64,000 nucleotides of DNA from Mycobacterium sp. 141 (GCF_000382405.1 NZ_KB908256.1:434001-498000), one strand, 5' to 3'. Counted from the first letter of the stretch, positions 40,611 through 50,911 are shown. The notes: generated by a model not told the origin, from the letters alone. Translations and numbers: made by a program.

Positions 40611-42344
40611 GTGACCATCGTCGGCGACTTGCAGCGTGCCCGTCATATGGCGCTGGCAGCCGAGGAGGGTGCCGCCAAGGAGCTGCTGCTGTCGTTGATG
40701 CCGCAGATCGAGCAGGCCGACCGGGACGATTACGCGCTCGAGGTGTTTGCCCAACTCGGCGAGATCTATCTGGTACGCACCGCGTACGACGGTGTGGTGG
40801 AAGGCATCCGGCACATCCGGGACTGCCTGGAGATCTACGCGGGAATCCGGGCCGGCGCGATGCCTGAGAGCGCCGCCAAGGTCACCATGACGGATGCGGA
40901 GGTCGACCACATGATCTGCCGCTATACCCGCCGCGTCGAATTCCTCGCCGCTGGTCTGGCCGCCGCGCGTGGTGAGCACGACGCCGCCGAGCAACATTTG
41001 GCGGCATTGATCACTGCGAGCGGGGAATTCACCGATCTGGATGCCGAGCACGCGCGGCTCGTCTGTTGTGCCCGCATCCTGCTGGCGACGGCCCTGTGCG
41101 ACGACGACCTGTACGCCCGATCGGAGCCCGTGTGGGCCGAGGTTCTCGACGTGGTGGACGGTAACCTCGACGGGGACGCCGAGGAGTCCGACCACCTGTT
41201 CGTCGCGGCAGCACTCGGTTACGGGCGGTTCTGTGTGGAATCCGGGCGCCTGGCCGAGGCCGAACCGTGGCTGCGCCGTGGTGGAGCGAGGGCCGAGGCC
41301 CGAGGCTGGCGGCTGGCTACATCGCGTGCTCAACTCGAACGGGCCGCGGCGGCCTGGTCGGGCGGCGACATCGCCGAGACGCAGCGGTTGGTGCACGAGG
41401 CGTACCCGGTGATCGCCGAACACGCCCGCGCGCACGACGTGTCCCGAAGTTGGCTGTATTTCGGCCTGATCCGGCTGGCCATCGGCGCATTGCAAGAGGC
41501 CGACGAGTGCTGGGCTCATGCAGAACGACACTGGCGGGAGATCGAGAAGCCGCTGCACATACACCGGATTCTGTTGCAGCGCAGCTGGATCGCTACTTTC
41601 CGTGGGGATTTCGACGAGGCCCGTGCGCAAGTGGCCCAGGCGCGGGAGCTGTTGGATTCTGCGCCACGGCATAGTTGGCTGCAGTATGCCCGGCTCGATT
41701 CGCATCTGGGTAACGTCTGGCGTGCCGACGCACTCGCCGAGATGGGGTTCGACGGTTTTGGGCGTCCGGGCCAGAACTGGCACCAGGTCGAAGCCCGATA
41801 CGCGGCCGGCCTGGGCGTGGTCGACTGTGCCCCCGGATCGCCCGAATATGCGCGCGCGATGGAAAAGCTTCGGCGCGCAGCCGATCTGAAGGTTCCCGCT
41901 GCGCTGGCCGTAGATTCCGTGCGTTACACCATCCCCGATGCCGGCGCTCGGATGCGCTGGGCAAGCTGTGTATCGGCTCCGCTGCTGGCCGGGGCGTTCG
42001 CGGTGGCATGGGAATCCGATGACGTCGAGCTGGTCTGCGAACTAGTCGAATACCACAGTGCACGAGGTACTTTCACCGCTGATCCGACCGCACAGCAGGC
42101 GGGTGACTGGACCGGCACCGCAACCGCCGCGGTGCCGGTGGAGGCCGAACTTGCCCCGGAACTGGCGATCGCGGCCGCCGCACCTGCTGCGGGCGGTGGG
42201 GGGCTGACCCGGCTGGGCCCGCTGCCGCCGCTGCGGATGGACCCGCAGACCGCTCCGATCATGAGCCGATATCGCGACCTGGCCCAGCAACGATACGGCC
42301 GCGACGTCACGGCGGCCGGCGACGCGTGGCGGACGTGGCCGTGA
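40611..42344 (+). CDS. Helical-repeat (TPR-like) protein, first gene of the CHAT operon
   Basis: A 577-residue, almost wholly alpha-helical protein starting with GTG. Regularly spaced helical pairs with alanine-rich turn positions (for example RVEFLAAGLAAARGEHDAAE, GYGRFCVESGRLAEAEPWLR, LIRLAIGALQEADECWAHAE, ATFRGDFDEARAQVAQAREL) have the 34-residue rhythm of tetratricopeptide repeats from about 70 to 400. The C-terminal 90 residues are Ala/Gly/Pro-rich. No signal peptide or catalytic motif is seen. Directly coupled to the CHAT protease gene (four-base overlap), so it is likely its sensor, scaffold or inhibitor. Exact function unknown. Confidence 0.8.
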   Translation: MTIVGDLQRARHMALAAEEGAAKELLLSLMPQIEQADRDDYALEVFAQLGEIYLVRTAYDGVVEGIRHIRDCLEIYAGIRAGAMPESAAKVTMTDAEVDHMICRYTRRVEFLAAGLAAARGEHDAAEQHLAALITASGEFTDLDAEHARLVCCARILLATALCDDDLYARSEPVWAEVLDVVDGNLDGDAEESDHLFVAAALGYGRFCVESGRLAEAEPWLRRGGARAEARGWRLATSRAQLERAAAAWSGGDIAETQRLVHEAYPVIAEHARAHDVSRSWLYFGLIRLAIGALQEADECWAHAERHWREIEKPLHIHRILLQRSWIATFRGDFDEARAQVAQARELLDSAPRHSWLQYARLDSHLGNVWRADALAEMGFDGFGRPGQNWHQVEARYAAGLGVVDCAPGSPEYARAMEKLRRAADLKVPAALAVDSVRYTIPDAGARMRWASCVSAPLLAGAFAVAWESDDVELVCELVEYHSARGTFTADPTAQQAGDWTGTATAAVPVEAELAPELAIAAAAPAAGGGGLTRLGPLPPLRMDPQTAPIMSRYRDLAQQRYGRDVTAAGDAWRTWP

Positions 42345-43546
42345 CCGTGACCCTGGTGCTGCGCTTCGCCGACGTCGGCATAGCCACCTACGCAAGCCTG
42401 CGGGTGGTGGGGGAGCCGCAACGGTCGGTCACCTGGGTGGTCGAGGAACCACAGCTGCGCACCGCGTGCGACGCGTTGGACGCCGCGCTACCCGATCCGC
42501 GTCCCGGTGAGGCCCCTGACTCGGCCATCGAACGCGCCTTGACGACAGGGGCTTTCGCATCCCCCGGCAGCGAACACGAGCTCGCCGAGGCGCTGGGCGC
42601 GCAGTTGATCGGGGCCGCCGGCTGGCAGCTGTTCTCCGAGTGCGTTGCCTCGCCACGGCCGGTCCTGTTCGTGACACCGAGCCCGCGGTTGGGCCGGGTG
42701 CCGTGGGCGCAGCTCGTCATGCCCGGCCCTGACGGATTTCGTCTGATCGAGCTCGCCGATGTGCTCATGGCCGTGCCGCCGAACGTCGTGCACGCGCCAC
42801 GTCGGCAGACCCGCTGGGAGGATCGTCGCGACCGACCGGCGGTCCTGTTGCTCGACCCCCGTATCCCCGGACAGCGGCCGGGTTCGGCGTTGGGATCGGT
42901 GCTCGGCAGGCCATCCCCGCAGACACCGTTGGCACGCCATTTCGCCGATCCGGTCGCCGCGGGTCGGGTGCTGCCCACCGTCGCCGAGCCTGCCGAGTTG
43001 TTCCGCCGCACCGACACCGACCGGCGCTGGTTGGCGCAGGCGTGCGCCCAGGACCCGGCCCGGCTGCTCTATGTCGGGCACGCCAGTGCCGCCGAAGGCG
43101 ATGCCGGTTACGCCGACCGCGCCGCGCTGCATCTGGCCGAGTCGCATCCGCTGACCGCCGCCGACGTCATGTTGGCCGACCTGGTCATTCCTCCCCGAGT
43201 GGCGCTGTTGGCCTGCGCGTCCGGCGGCGACTACCGCTTCGACGAGGCCACGGGATTGGTGGCGGCGATGATCCTCGGCGGTGCCGAGCTGGTGACCGCC
43301 ACGTTGTGGTCGCTGCCGACCGCTGCCGGATACCACCAGTTCTATAGGGGTGCAGCAGATTTCGCATTTGACCCGATGACCGAGACGGTTGCCGCGGTCG
43401 ACCTGGCCCACCGGGAAGATGCGGCAGGCCGCGCGGTGAACCGATGGCAGCGAGCCCAGCTGCGGCGCTGGCGTGACGGCGACCGTGCTGCCAGCCCGCT
43501 GCATTGGGCGGCTCTGGCCAGCTTCACCGTCGACGGTGCCCGTTGA
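42341..43546 (+). CDS. CHAT-domain caspase-like protease
   Basis: A 401-residue protein whose C-terminal half (about 160-400) is a CHAT domain of the caspase/separase clan. The catalytic His is in LLYVGHASAAEGD (about His247) and the catalytic Cys in VALLACASGGDY (about Cys292). TATLWSLPTAAG and PLHWAALASFTV are the downstream family hallmarks. The N-terminal half is not recognised. The GTG at 42341 overlaps the TGA of the TPR gene (GTGA); upstream GTGs at 42326 and 42335 are alternatives. TPR-CHAT pairs elsewhere act as regulated proteases, including one activated by a type III-E CRISPR effector; no CRISPR is present here. Confidence 0.85.
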   Translation: MTVTLVLRFADVGIATYASLRVVGEPQRSVTWVVEEPQLRTACDALDAALPDPRPGEAPDSAIERALTTGAFASPGSEHELAEALGAQLIGAAGWQLFSECVASPRPVLFVTPSPRLGRVPWAQLVMPGPDGFRLIELADVLMAVPPNVVHAPRRQTRWEDRRDRPAVLLLDPRIPGQRPGSALGSVLGRPSPQTPLARHFADPVAAGRVLPTVAEPAELFRRTDTDRRWLAQACAQDPARLLYVGHASAAEGDAGYADRAALHLAESHPLTAADVMLADLVIPPRVALLACASGGDYRFDEATGLVAAMILGGAELVTATLWSLPTAAGYHQFYRGAADFAFDPMTETVAAVDLAHREDAAGRAVNRWQRAQLRRWRDGDRAASPLHWAALASFTVDGAR

Positions 43547-43607
43547 GCGGCTCAGCCGGCAATACGAACACCGCGACGCCTGCGGCGGCGCAGAGCAGGC
43601 ATCTATC

Positions 43608-44945
43608 GTGGTGCGGGTGAGCATCTGGTCGGACGCGGCCGCGGCACGGACCGCGGTGGGCTCGGCGCAGCCACGTCGTGCGGTGATCGATCGGGCCTGG
43701 CGGTCCATCGGTGCGGGTGTCGAGGTGCTCAGCAGCGAGGACGGCGGTCCGCTGCGCCGGACGGTCAAGCGGATCATCGACCCTCTGGTGCTGAGGTTGC
43801 GTAGCAACACCCAGTTCTCGGCTGCTGTGCTCGACCCCGCCGTGGCCGCCGCGCTGCACGCCGCCATCACTGCCCAGGCTCCGCAATTACGTGCCGCAGC
43901 AGCCTGGTTCGTGTTGCTCAAGGGCGAGCGGCGACGGCAACGCGTCACTACGGGCAACGCGCAGGAACTTTATTTCCCGGTGTGTTTCGAGCTGGCGGTC
44001 ACGCGGGGCGCCCCGGGCGTCCACGATCAGCAGACCGCCGCGGCAGTGCTACGCGACATCCATCAGGGCCGGGACCGCACCGGAATCGAGGCGCTCAACG
44101 CCCATCTGGGCGATCCGCAGGTGGTTACCCGATTGACCCGCCAACTCGAGCGCAGTTGGCGCGATGTGTACCCGACCGACGCGATGAGCGGACCCTTTTT
44201 CGCGGGGCTGGCCACCGTACTGGGACCCGCGGACAGTCATCGTGCGACGGCGGCCCGACAGCGGGTGTGGTCGGCCCTGATTGCTGACGCCACTCCCTAC
44301 AACTTCGGTGCCGCGGCCCACACCCGGCCCGTCGTCCTGCCCTGGTCCGTCGTCGAGGTCGGTTTGAGTTCGGTGTCACCGCAACGTCTTCCGGTCATCG
44401 AGGGGACGGCCGACGGCGATCGTCCGTTGGACCGCAGCGTGGCCGACCGGGTCCGGGCGACCTTGCGCCGGGCCTTGGACCGCGATGAGTTGCCCGACGT
44501 GCCTCTGCTGTGCGCCGAAGAGGTCGACCGGTCCTGCGCTCCATGGGGTCTGCTCGCCGAGGACAAGCAGGCGGTGTTGGTGACCGGTATCGAGGTGGCC
44601 ACCGAGTTGCGGCCGCTCGCGGCGTCGGCGCCGAGGCGCTACGAGTTGTCGGCGCGGATCCAGGCCCGGCTTGCCAAGGAGGCTTACGTTCTGCACGCGC
44701 GCCGCTACCTGGCCGGTGACGAGCCGATTCATGCTCGGCAGCAACAGGTTGTCGAGGATCTGGAGGCATTCGCTCGGCCCTACCTGAGCCGGCTGTGGGC
44801 CCGTCTGCACGGTCGCGATGTCTGGCAGGAATCCTGCGAAGACGTCGACGACGTACGTGCCCTTCTGGAAGGCGTGGCACGGTCGGTGAGCCTGGACCAT
44901 CGCCAGCGCATCAAGGCGATGCTGGAAGTGCAGATGGCCGGATGA
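43608..44945 (+). CDS. Unrecognised protein, third gene of the CHAT operon
   Basis: About 440 residues, soluble, largely helical, rich in Ala, Arg and Leu, without signal peptide, P-loop or recognisable catalytic motif. Notable stretches are RRTVKRIIDPLVLRLRSN, YFPVCFELAVTRGAPG, LERSWRDVYPTDAMSGPFF and QARLAKEAYVLHARRYL. GTG codons at 43608, 43611 and 43617 are possible starts; no strong Shine-Dalgarno decides. The open frame reaches back to 43473 inside the CHAT gene. Its stop overlaps the next gene by four bases. A substrate, partner or regulator of the CHAT protease is the natural guess, from position only. Confidence 0.7.
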   Translation: MVRVSIWSDAAAARTAVGSAQPRRAVIDRAWRSIGAGVEVLSSEDGGPLRRTVKRIIDPLVLRLRSNTQFSAAVLDPAVAAALHAAITAQAPQLRAAAAWFVLLKGERRRQRVTTGNAQELYFPVCFELAVTRGAPGVHDQQTAAAVLRDIHQGRDRTGIEALNAHLGDPQVVTRLTRQLERSWRDVYPTDAMSGPFFAGLATVLGPADSHRATAARQRVWSALIADATPYNFGAAAHTRPVVLPWSVVEVGLSSVSPQRLPVIEGTADGDRPLDRSVADRVRATLRRALDRDELPDVPLLCAEEVDRSCAPWGLLAEDKQAVLVTGIEVATELRPLAASAPRRYELSARIQARLAKEAYVLHARRYLAGDEPIHARQQQVVEDLEAFARPYLSRLWARLHGRDVWQESCEDVDDVRALLEGVARSVSLDHRQRIKAMLEVQMAG

Positions 44946-46144
44946 AGCTGCATCTCGAATCCGGTTTGTGGAGTACTGGTCGGCTGATTGAACCGGCCCC
45001 GCTGGTGGCGATGCTCGAGGTCAGTGGTGCGGTGCTGTCGTGGGTGGTCGACGACGGAGTCGTCGGTCGGGCTAGTGACGGAGTCGTCGGTCGGGCGAGT
45101 GACGGAGTCGTCGGGCGTGCGGGTGCTTCTGCCGACGCACCCATCATCACGTTCACCGATCATGTCAGGGCCGACTGGCTTTGGCAGGTTGTCGGTGAGC
45201 AGGGCCATGTCGCCGTCGTCGAGGCCCTGCGTGCCGCCGGTGACGAGCCGGTCGAATTACCCGCGGTCTCGGTGCTGCCGGGTTCAGCGGATATGTTGCG
45301 GCGGTTGGCCTTCGGTCACTGGCTGCGGCGGTGGTGGCCGGCCAGTGAGCGCGACGGTATTGCGGCCCTGGACTGCGCGGTGCTCGACGCCGAGTTGGCG
45401 GTTTTGACTGCGGCTGCCGAGAGCTTCTTCACCGACGACACCTTGGATTCCGATATCGAGGGTTTGCTGGCTCCGCACGTTTCTGACCTGAAATTTCTTT
45501 CTGCACAAGGAGATCCGCGAGTGGTCGCGCTGGCGGACAGGTGCCGGGAGATTTCCGAGGACATCGGTGTGGGCTGGGCGGAGGCTGAGCCGACACGACG
45601 CCGGTCGGACTATGCGCTGGCCGCCGGCGCCGCAGACGGGAGGCGCGCCGGTACGGCGATTGCTGGGGGAGTTGCGACGGTGAGCTGGTCCGCGGTCCCG
45701 CCCGGCATTTTCGACGCTGCTGAGCAGACCGTCGACTGGACCGTCGTCCCGGTCGGATCATCGGTGAACTGCCTTGTGCAGGTTGCAGTTTCGGGTCCTG
45801 GCCAACCCGCGGGTATCGCCGCGACAATGCGCTGCGGCGACTACCGCGGCACCGGTGTGCTCGACGCCGATGGTCATGCCGTGCTTGCGATGCTCGGGGC
45901 GGACGGTGGCGAGCTGCGGGAGTCGCAAGCCTGGAACCTGGACTGGTCACCGGCCGAGGTGGCGATCGGCGCAACCGGTGCCGGTGAGCCGCGACATGTT
46001 CGGGACCGAGTGCGGGCATTCGCCCGGAGCCGGCTCGCTGCGGTATCGGATGCGCGGCTCGCCGCGATGTCGGATGCGCGGCTCGCCGCGGTCCCCGCCG
46101 ACGCGTATCTGGCCGAGTTGCTTGCCGCCGAATCCGACTACTGA
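44942..46144 (+). CDS. Unrecognised protein with two 24-bp coding repeats, fourth gene of the CHAT operon
   Basis: A 400-residue protein starting MKLHLESGLWSTGRLIEPAP at an ATGA overlap with the previous gene. The first 130 residues are mixed alpha/beta, the middle is helical and acidic (to about 230), and the last part is beta-rich with GGVATVSWSAVPPGIFDAAE and TMRCGDYRGTGVLDADGHAV. Two in-frame repeats are present: DGVVGRAS repeated near residues 38-60 and ARLAA(V/M)SD repeated near 363-386. No catalytic motif or signal peptide. Function unknown. It ends ten bases before a convergent esterase gene, so the operon has four genes. Confidence 0.7.
   Translation: MKLHLESGLWSTGRLIEPAPLVAMLEVSGAVLSWVVDDGVVGRASDGVVGRASDGVVGRAGASADAPIITFTDHVRADWLWQVVGEQGHVAVVEALRAAGDEPVELPAVSVLPGSADMLRRLAFGHWLRRWWPASERDGIAALDCAVLDAELAVLTAAAESFFTDDTLDSDIEGLLAPHVSDLKFLSAQGDPRVVALADRCREISEDIGVGWAEAEPTRRRSDYALAAGAADGRRAGTAIAGGVATVSWSAVPPGIFDAAEQTVDWTVVPVGSSVNCLVQVAVSGPGQPAGIAATMRCGDYRGTGVLDADGHAVLAMLGADGGELRESQAWNLDWSPAEVAIGATGAGEPRHVRDRVRAFARSRLAAVSDARLAAMSDARLAAVPADAYLAELLAAESDY
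45053..45120 (+). repeat. In-frame 24-bp tandem repeat (2.8 copies)
   Basis: GACGGAGTCGTCGGTCGGGC plus four bases is repeated at 45053-45076, 45077-45100 and, partly, 45101-45120. It encodes DGVVGRAS twice and DGVVGRAG. The near-identical DNA suggests a recent or unstable expansion. Confidence 0.9.
46029..46100 (+). repeat. In-frame 24-bp tandem repeat (3 copies) near the end of the same gene
   Basis: CGCGGCTCGCCGCGATGTCG plus four bases is repeated at 46029-46052, 46053-46076 and 46077-46100 with small changes. It encodes RLAAVSDA, RLAAMSDA and RLAAVPAD. The sequence is unrelated to the first repeat of this gene, but the unit length is the same. Confidence 0.85.
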
Positions 46145-46154
46145 CCCGCCCGAG

Positions 46155-47519
46155 TCATTTGGCGGCGGTCTGGACGTAGGTGGCCGAGCGCGGCGTCGAC
46201 GGCAGGCCGATCATGGGCACCTGCGGAGTGCCGATGACCCCGGCCAGCCATGGTAGTGACGCGGCGAACGCATTCGAGGCGAACGGCCAGTCGTGCGTGC
46301 CCGGCTGACTCACCACGGCGCAGGGTATGCCGTGCGCCGAGCCCAACCCGCACAACGCGTTGGCGGCCTTGGCTTGGTCGCTGAGCCTGGTCTGTTTGGT
46401 GGTCGACGGTGCGTCGTTCACATCGAACCAGCCGGAGAGCCCCCGATACTGCCCATGGCGGTCGATCACCGTCGTGGGATCGAACGCGTCCCAGGCCACC
46501 CTGCTGCCGCCGAACAGGCGGTCGATGGTCTGCGTTTTGTTGCCCGAGTTGGGGCCGATGTCACCCGCGATATCCACGAAGGCGCCGAACAGCTCTGGAT
46601 GCATCACCGACATGTCGACAGCGCAGGTGCCGCCCATTGACCAGCCCACCACTCCCCAGTGCGCCGCCATCGGGCTGACGCCGTAGTGGCTGTTCATGTA
46701 CGGGATCACATCTTTGGTGAGGTGATCGGCGGAATGGCCGCGCGGTCCGTTCACGCATTCGGTGTCATTGTTGAAGGCACCGCCCGGGTCGACGAACACC
46801 AGCACGGGCGCATAGCCGTGGTGTGCGCGGGCGAATTCGTCCACCGTCTTGATCACGTTGCCGGCGCGCATCCAGTCCGCGGGGGTGTTGAACTCGCCGC
46901 CGATCATCATCACGGTCGGCAGCTTCGGTGCCAGGTTGCTGATGAACCAGGCTGGCGGCAGGTAAACGTATTCGCCGCGGTGTCGGAATCCCGAGGCGGT
47001 ACTGCCGGTGTCCACCGGCACAACCGTGCCGCGGATGGGAACCGTACCTTCGTGCTGCATCTGGGAGACCGTCACCTCATCGGTCTGGTCGGGCAGTGGA
47101 CCGGCCGTCAATTGGTTCCAGGCGGTCTGCACCCACGGGAAGTAACCAACCCACAGGTTCAATGCCAGGGCCGCGCACAGCAAGCTCATCGGCACCGCCA
47201 ACGTCGACACACCGCGGCGCCACCAGGGGCTGCCGCGCCACCCGGCCAGCAGGACCACGACGGTGGCTCCGGTGATCGCCACCCACACCCACAACGAGTT
47301 CGGTGCGTGATTGCCACGGTCGGACATCCCCTCGTCCTGGACGTACCAGTACGTGCCCAGCGCCAGCACACCACCGATCCCTGCGGCCACCGGGAGCCAG
47401 ATCAAGCCCCAGCGTCGGGAGCGCCATCCGATCGTCGCGCTCAGCACAACTACAGTCACAACCTGCACCGTTGTCGGGACCCAGCCGTGCATCAAGGACA
47501 GATGGTGCGTGAAGGTCAC
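46155..47519 (-). CDS. Membrane-anchored alpha/beta-hydrolase esterase (Rv1639c-like)
   Basis: A 454-residue protein. The N-terminal third (about 10-135) has four hydrophobic spans. The rest is an exported esterase-D/antigen-85-type alpha/beta-hydrolase. The nucleophile elbow is GWSMGG (VVGWSMGGTCAVDM), an acid is probably in the AWDAFDP region, and the His in PGTHDWPFASNAF. YVYLPPAWF and GYAPVLVFVDPGG are typical of the fold. This layout occurs in mycobacterial proteins related to mycolyltransferases, but the substrate is unknown. Position before lysX agrees with Rv1639c. Confidence 0.85.
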   Translation of the reverse strand: MTFTHHLSLMHGWVPTTVQVVTVVVLSATIGWRSRRWGLIWLPVAAGIGGVLALGTYWYVQDEGMSDRGNHAPNSLWVWVAITGATVVVLLAGWRGSPWWRRGVSTLAVPMSLLCAALALNLWVGYFPWVQTAWNQLTAGPLPDQTDEVTVSQMQHEGTVPIRGTVVPVDTGSTASGFRHRGEYVYLPPAWFISNLAPKLPTVMMIGGEFNTPADWMRAGNVIKTVDEFARAHHGYAPVLVFVDPGGAFNNDTECVNGPRGHSADHLTKDVIPYMNSHYGVSPMAAHWGVVGWSMGGTCAVDMSVMHPELFGAFVDIAGDIGPNSGNKTQTIDRLFGGSRVAWDAFDPTTVIDRHGQYRGLSGWFDVNDAPSTTKQTRLSDQAKAANALCGLGSAHGIPCAVVSQPGTHDWPFASNAFAASLPWLAGVIGTPQVPMIGLPSTPRSATYVQTAAK

Positions 47520-47566
47520 CCGCTAATCCTGGTCAACGATCCTTGCGATTTCCTGTGCGTAATCTG

Positions 47567-50500
47567 CTAACGGGGTTTGGCCAGGGGGAAGGGCAGTGTC
47601 TCGCGGATACTGCGCCCCGTGATCAGCATGACCACGCGGTCGACGCCCATACCGAGGCCGCCGGTTGGGGGCATGGCGTACTCCATCGCCTGCAGGAAGT
47701 CCTCGTCGAGCTCCATTGCCTCGGGATCGCCACCGGCCGCCAGCAACGACTGTTCCTGCAACCGGCGGCGTTGTTCGACGGGGTCGGTGAGCTCGCTGTA
47801 GGCCGTGCCGAGCTCGACGCCCCAGGCCACCAGGTCCCAACGTTCGGCCACCCCGGGGATGGTCCGGTGCGGCCGGGTCAACGGCGATACCGAGGTGGGG
47901 AAGTCCTTGTAGAACGTCGGCTCTGTGGTGCGGTCCTCGACCAGGTGCTCATACATCTCCAGGACGACTGCCCCGGCGTCCCAGTGCGCCAGATAGCCGA
48001 TCCCGGCTTCCTTGCACAGCCGGCGCAAGGTATCCACGTCGGTCTCGGGCGTGATGTGTTCGCCGAGGGCCTCGGAGATCGCGTCATGCACGGTCTTGAC
48101 GGGCCACTGCCCGGAGATGTCCACCGGCTCCAGCACGCCGTCGGCGCGGGGGCGCAGGAACACCTGGCTGCCGTTGGCCGCCTGAGCGGCGTTCTGGATC
48201 AGCTCGCGGCAACCGTCGATCCACACGTTGTAGTCGGCGTGCGCCTGATAGGCCTCCAACAGGGTGAACTCGGGGTTGTGGCTGAAGTCGACCCCCTCGT
48301 TGCGGAACGCCCGGCCCAGCTCGAAGACGCGTTCCACCCCGCCGACGCAGAGCCGTTTGAGGTACAGCTCGGGTGCGATCCGCAGGTACAGGTCCAGGTC
48401 GTAGGCGTTGATGTGGGTGAGGAACGGTCGGGCGTTCGCACCGCCGTGGATCTGCTGCAGAATCGGCGTCTCGACCTCGAGGAAGTCTTTGGCGTACAAC
48501 GTCTGCCGGATGGCTTGCAACGCGCCGCTGCGGGCCCGGATCAACTCGCGGGCGCCGGTGTTGACGGCGAGGTCCAGGTAGCGGGCCCGTACCCGGGCCT
48601 CCTGATCGGTCAGCCCCTTCCACTTGTCGGGCAGTGGGCGCAGGCATTTCCCGATCAACCGCCAGTTCTCGACCAGCAGCGATCGGGTGCCGGTACGGCT
48701 GTGACCCATGGTGCCGGTCACCTCGATCAGGTCACCGAGGTCGATCGCGGCGGTGAACTTGTCGGTGCCACCGTCGAGGCGTGAATCGTCCAGCAGCAGC
48801 TGGACTTCGCCGGACCAGTCCCGCAGCTGAGCGAACAGCACCCCGCCGTAGTCGCGGATTCGCAGCACCCGGCCGGCGACGCTGAGATGTTCGATGTCGT
48901 CGGTATCTAGCGCCGCGCTGTCGGGGACGGCCAATGCCTCGGCCACGGTGTGGCTGGGCGCCTGGCCGACGGGATAAGCGTCCACGCCACTGTCCTGCAG
49001 CGCCCGGAGTTTGGCCATGCGTACGCGGACCTGCTCGGGCAGGCGCGTCGGTTCCATACCGTCCGGAGCGTCCGTCGGCAGCCCGACGGTGTCGGGTGCG
49101 CTGCCGTCGCGGTGCAGCCGTCCGGACTCGACCAATTCCGTCGGTGCCGCCACGTGTTCGCCGGTGTGCTGCTTGTTGCGCCGAGAGAACGGCAGCACAA
49201 GGAAACCTTCGGCGATCACCGACGCCACACCGACCCGCGGGATCAGCCGGGCGTCCTCGTAGCAGGCGTAGCGCGGGACCCATTCGGGTTGGTACTTCAT
49301 GTTCGACCGGTACAGGGTCTCCAGTTGCCACCACCGGGAGAAGAACACCAGCAGCCCCCGCCACAGCCTGGCCACCGGCCCGGCACCCAGCTGCGCACCC
49401 TGCTCGAAAGCGGATCGGAACATCGCGAAATTCAGCGAGATCCGGTTGACCCCAATGGTTTCCGCCTGCATGCACAGTTCGCTGACCATCAATTCGATGG
49501 TGCCGTTGGGGGACTGGGGGGAGCGGCGCATCACGTCGAGCGATACCCCGTTTGCGCCCCACGGCACCAACGACAGCATCGCCACCACGACATCTTTCTG
49601 GCCGTCGTGCTGAACCGCCTCGACCAGCAGACAGTCGCCGTCGGCGGGGTCGCCGAGCCGGCCCAGAGCCATGGAGAAGCCACGTTCGGTCTCGGTGTCC
49701 CGCCATGCGTCGGCGTTGCGGATCACCTCGGCCATCTCGGTGGCCGTGAGGTCGCGGTGGCGCCGGATCCGCACCGAGGCGCCGGCGCGGCGGGCCCGCG
49801 TGACGGCCTGACGTACGCCGCGCATGTCCGAGCCCGACAGTCGGAAGGTGTCCGGGTGCAGGATGGCCTCGTCGCCGAGTTGCAGGGCGTTAAGACCCGC
49901 GGCGCGGAACGCCTCGGCGGCAGTCAAGCTCGCGCCCATTACGCCGGGTGCCCAGCCGTACGCCTGGCACAACCGCAACCAGGCGTCGATCGCCTGCGGC
50001 CACGCCTTGGGATCGCCCAGCGGATCGCCGCTCGCCAGACACACGCCGACCTCGACGCGGTAGGTGATCGCGGCCCGTCCGCTCGGCTCGAACACCACCG
50101 ACTTGTCGCGCCGGGTGGCGAAGTAGCCCAGCGAATCGTTCTTCCCGTAGAGCTCCAACAGCCCGCGGATGGCGGACTCGTCCTCACCGGTCAGTGCGTT
50201 CGTCGCGCGCTGCGACTGGAACAGCACGACAGCTGCGGCCATCAACGCGAGAGCTCCGAACAGGCCGAACACGGCGTTCAGGAAGAGGTGTGAATACCCC
50301 TCGAAGACCTCCGGTGGTGCCGTGACGAACCCGCTGACGCGGTTGATCGCATACGGCAGCCGCGAACCGGCGTCCAGCGTCCCCGGGAACAGGGTCAACA
50401 ACCCCCAGGCCGCCAGGATGCCGATCGCCATACCCGCCACCAGCACCACGGCCGACTTGAACAGGGCGCCGCGGCGGACTTTCGCCCAGAACTGCCCACG

Positions 50501-50911
50501 GGCCAGCACCAGGAAGGCGATGGAGGCGAGGTGAAACGCCAGGCCGATGATCTCGCCGACGTCGTCGCCCATGGTGTCGCCGCCTGCGACCAGATCACCC
50601 ACGTTCCAGCCGACGGCGCCGACCATGTAGAGCACCAGGATCCACCACGCGATGCGCTTACGTGTGGCCAGCGCCGCGGCCAGCAGGGCCAGCACGAACG
50701 CCCAGGCAAAGCTGGTGTCGGGAAAGTTGAACAGATAGTTGTTGACGAACTCCCGCGGCACCGTGATGACCCAGCGCACCAGGGGAGAGACGCTGGCGAT
50801 CAGCGACAAGGTGGCGATGATGCCGACCGTCCAGCCGGCTGCGGCCGGGACCCAGGAGAAGCGAGCGGTTGGCCGCACCTGAGTGCGACTGGCGCGGCTG
50901 AGAACGGTCAT
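47567..50911 (-). CDS. lysX: LysX: lysyl-phosphatidylglycerol synthase / lysyl-tRNA synthetase
   Basis: Bifunctional 1114-residue membrane protein. It charges tRNA-Lys and transfers lysine to phosphatidylglycerol, which gives resistance to cationic peptides. Residues about 20-235 hold six or seven membrane spans. About 240-570 is the DUF2156/MprF-type transferase ([35 protein letters not shown]). About 640-740 is an OB-fold anticodon-binding domain. About 760-1110 is the class II synthetase core (motif 2 [20 protein letters not shown], motif 3 [15 protein letters not shown]). The same architecture is known in M. tuberculosis (Rv1640c). A separate housekeeping lysyl-tRNA synthetase is expected elsewhere. 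Confidence 0.96.
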   Translation of the reverse strand: MTVLSRASRTQVRPTARFSWVPAAAGWTVGIIATLSLIASVSPLVRWVITVPREFVNNYLFNFPDTSFAWAFVLALLAAALATRKRIAWWILVLYMVGAVGWNVGDLVAGGDTMGDDVGEIIGLAFHLASIAFLVLARGQFWAKVRRGALFKSAVVLVAGMAIGILAAWGLLTLFPGTLDAGSRLPYAINRVSGFVTAPPEVFEGYSHLFLNAVFGLFGALALMAAAVVLFQSQRATNALTGEDESAIRGLLELYGKNDSLGYFATRRDKSVVFEPSGRAAITYRVEVGVCLASGDPLGDPKAWPQAIDAWLRLCQAYGWAPGVMGASLTAAEAFRAAGLNALQLGDEAILHPDTFRLSGSDMRGVRQAVTRARRAGASVRIRRHRDLTATEMAEVIRNADAWRDTETERGFSMALGRLGDPADGDCLLVEAVQHDGQKDVVVAMLSLVPWGANGVSLDVMRRSPQSPNGTIELMVSELCMQAETIGVNRISLNFAMFRSAFEQGAQLGAGPVARLWRGLLVFFSRWWQLETLYRSNMKYQPEWVPRYACYEDARLIPRVGVASVIAEGFLVLPFSRRNKQHTGEHVAAPTELVESGRLHRDGSAPDTVGLPTDAPDGMEPTRLPEQVRVRMAKLRALQDSGVDAYPVGQAPSHTVAEALAVPDSAALDTDDIEHLSVAGRVLRIRDYGGVLFAQLRDWSGEVQLLLDDSRLDGGTDKFTAAIDLGDLIEVTGTMGHSRTGTRSLLVENWRLIGKCLRPLPDKWKGLTDQEARVRARYLDLAVNTGARELIRARSGALQAIRQTLYAKDFLEVETPILQQIHGGANARPFLTHINAYDLDLYLRIAPELYLKRLCVGGVERVFELGRAFRNEGVDFSHNPEFTLLEAYQAHADYNVWIDGCRELIQNAAQAANGSQVFLRPRADGVLEPVDISGQWPVKTVHDAISEALGEHITPETDVDTLRRLCKEAGIGYLAHWDAGAVVLEMYEHLVEDRTTEPTFYKDFPTSVSPLTRPHRTIPGVAERWDLVAWGVELGTAYSELTDPVEQRRRLQEQSLLAAGGDPEAMELDEDFLQAMEYAMPPTGGLGMGVDRVVMLITGRSIRETLPFPLAKPR

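Noticed and set aside
40611..46144. CRISPR-linked (type III-E) reading of the TPR-CHAT operon
   Set aside because: No repeat-spacer array, Cas protein or Cas7-11-like gene in the window.
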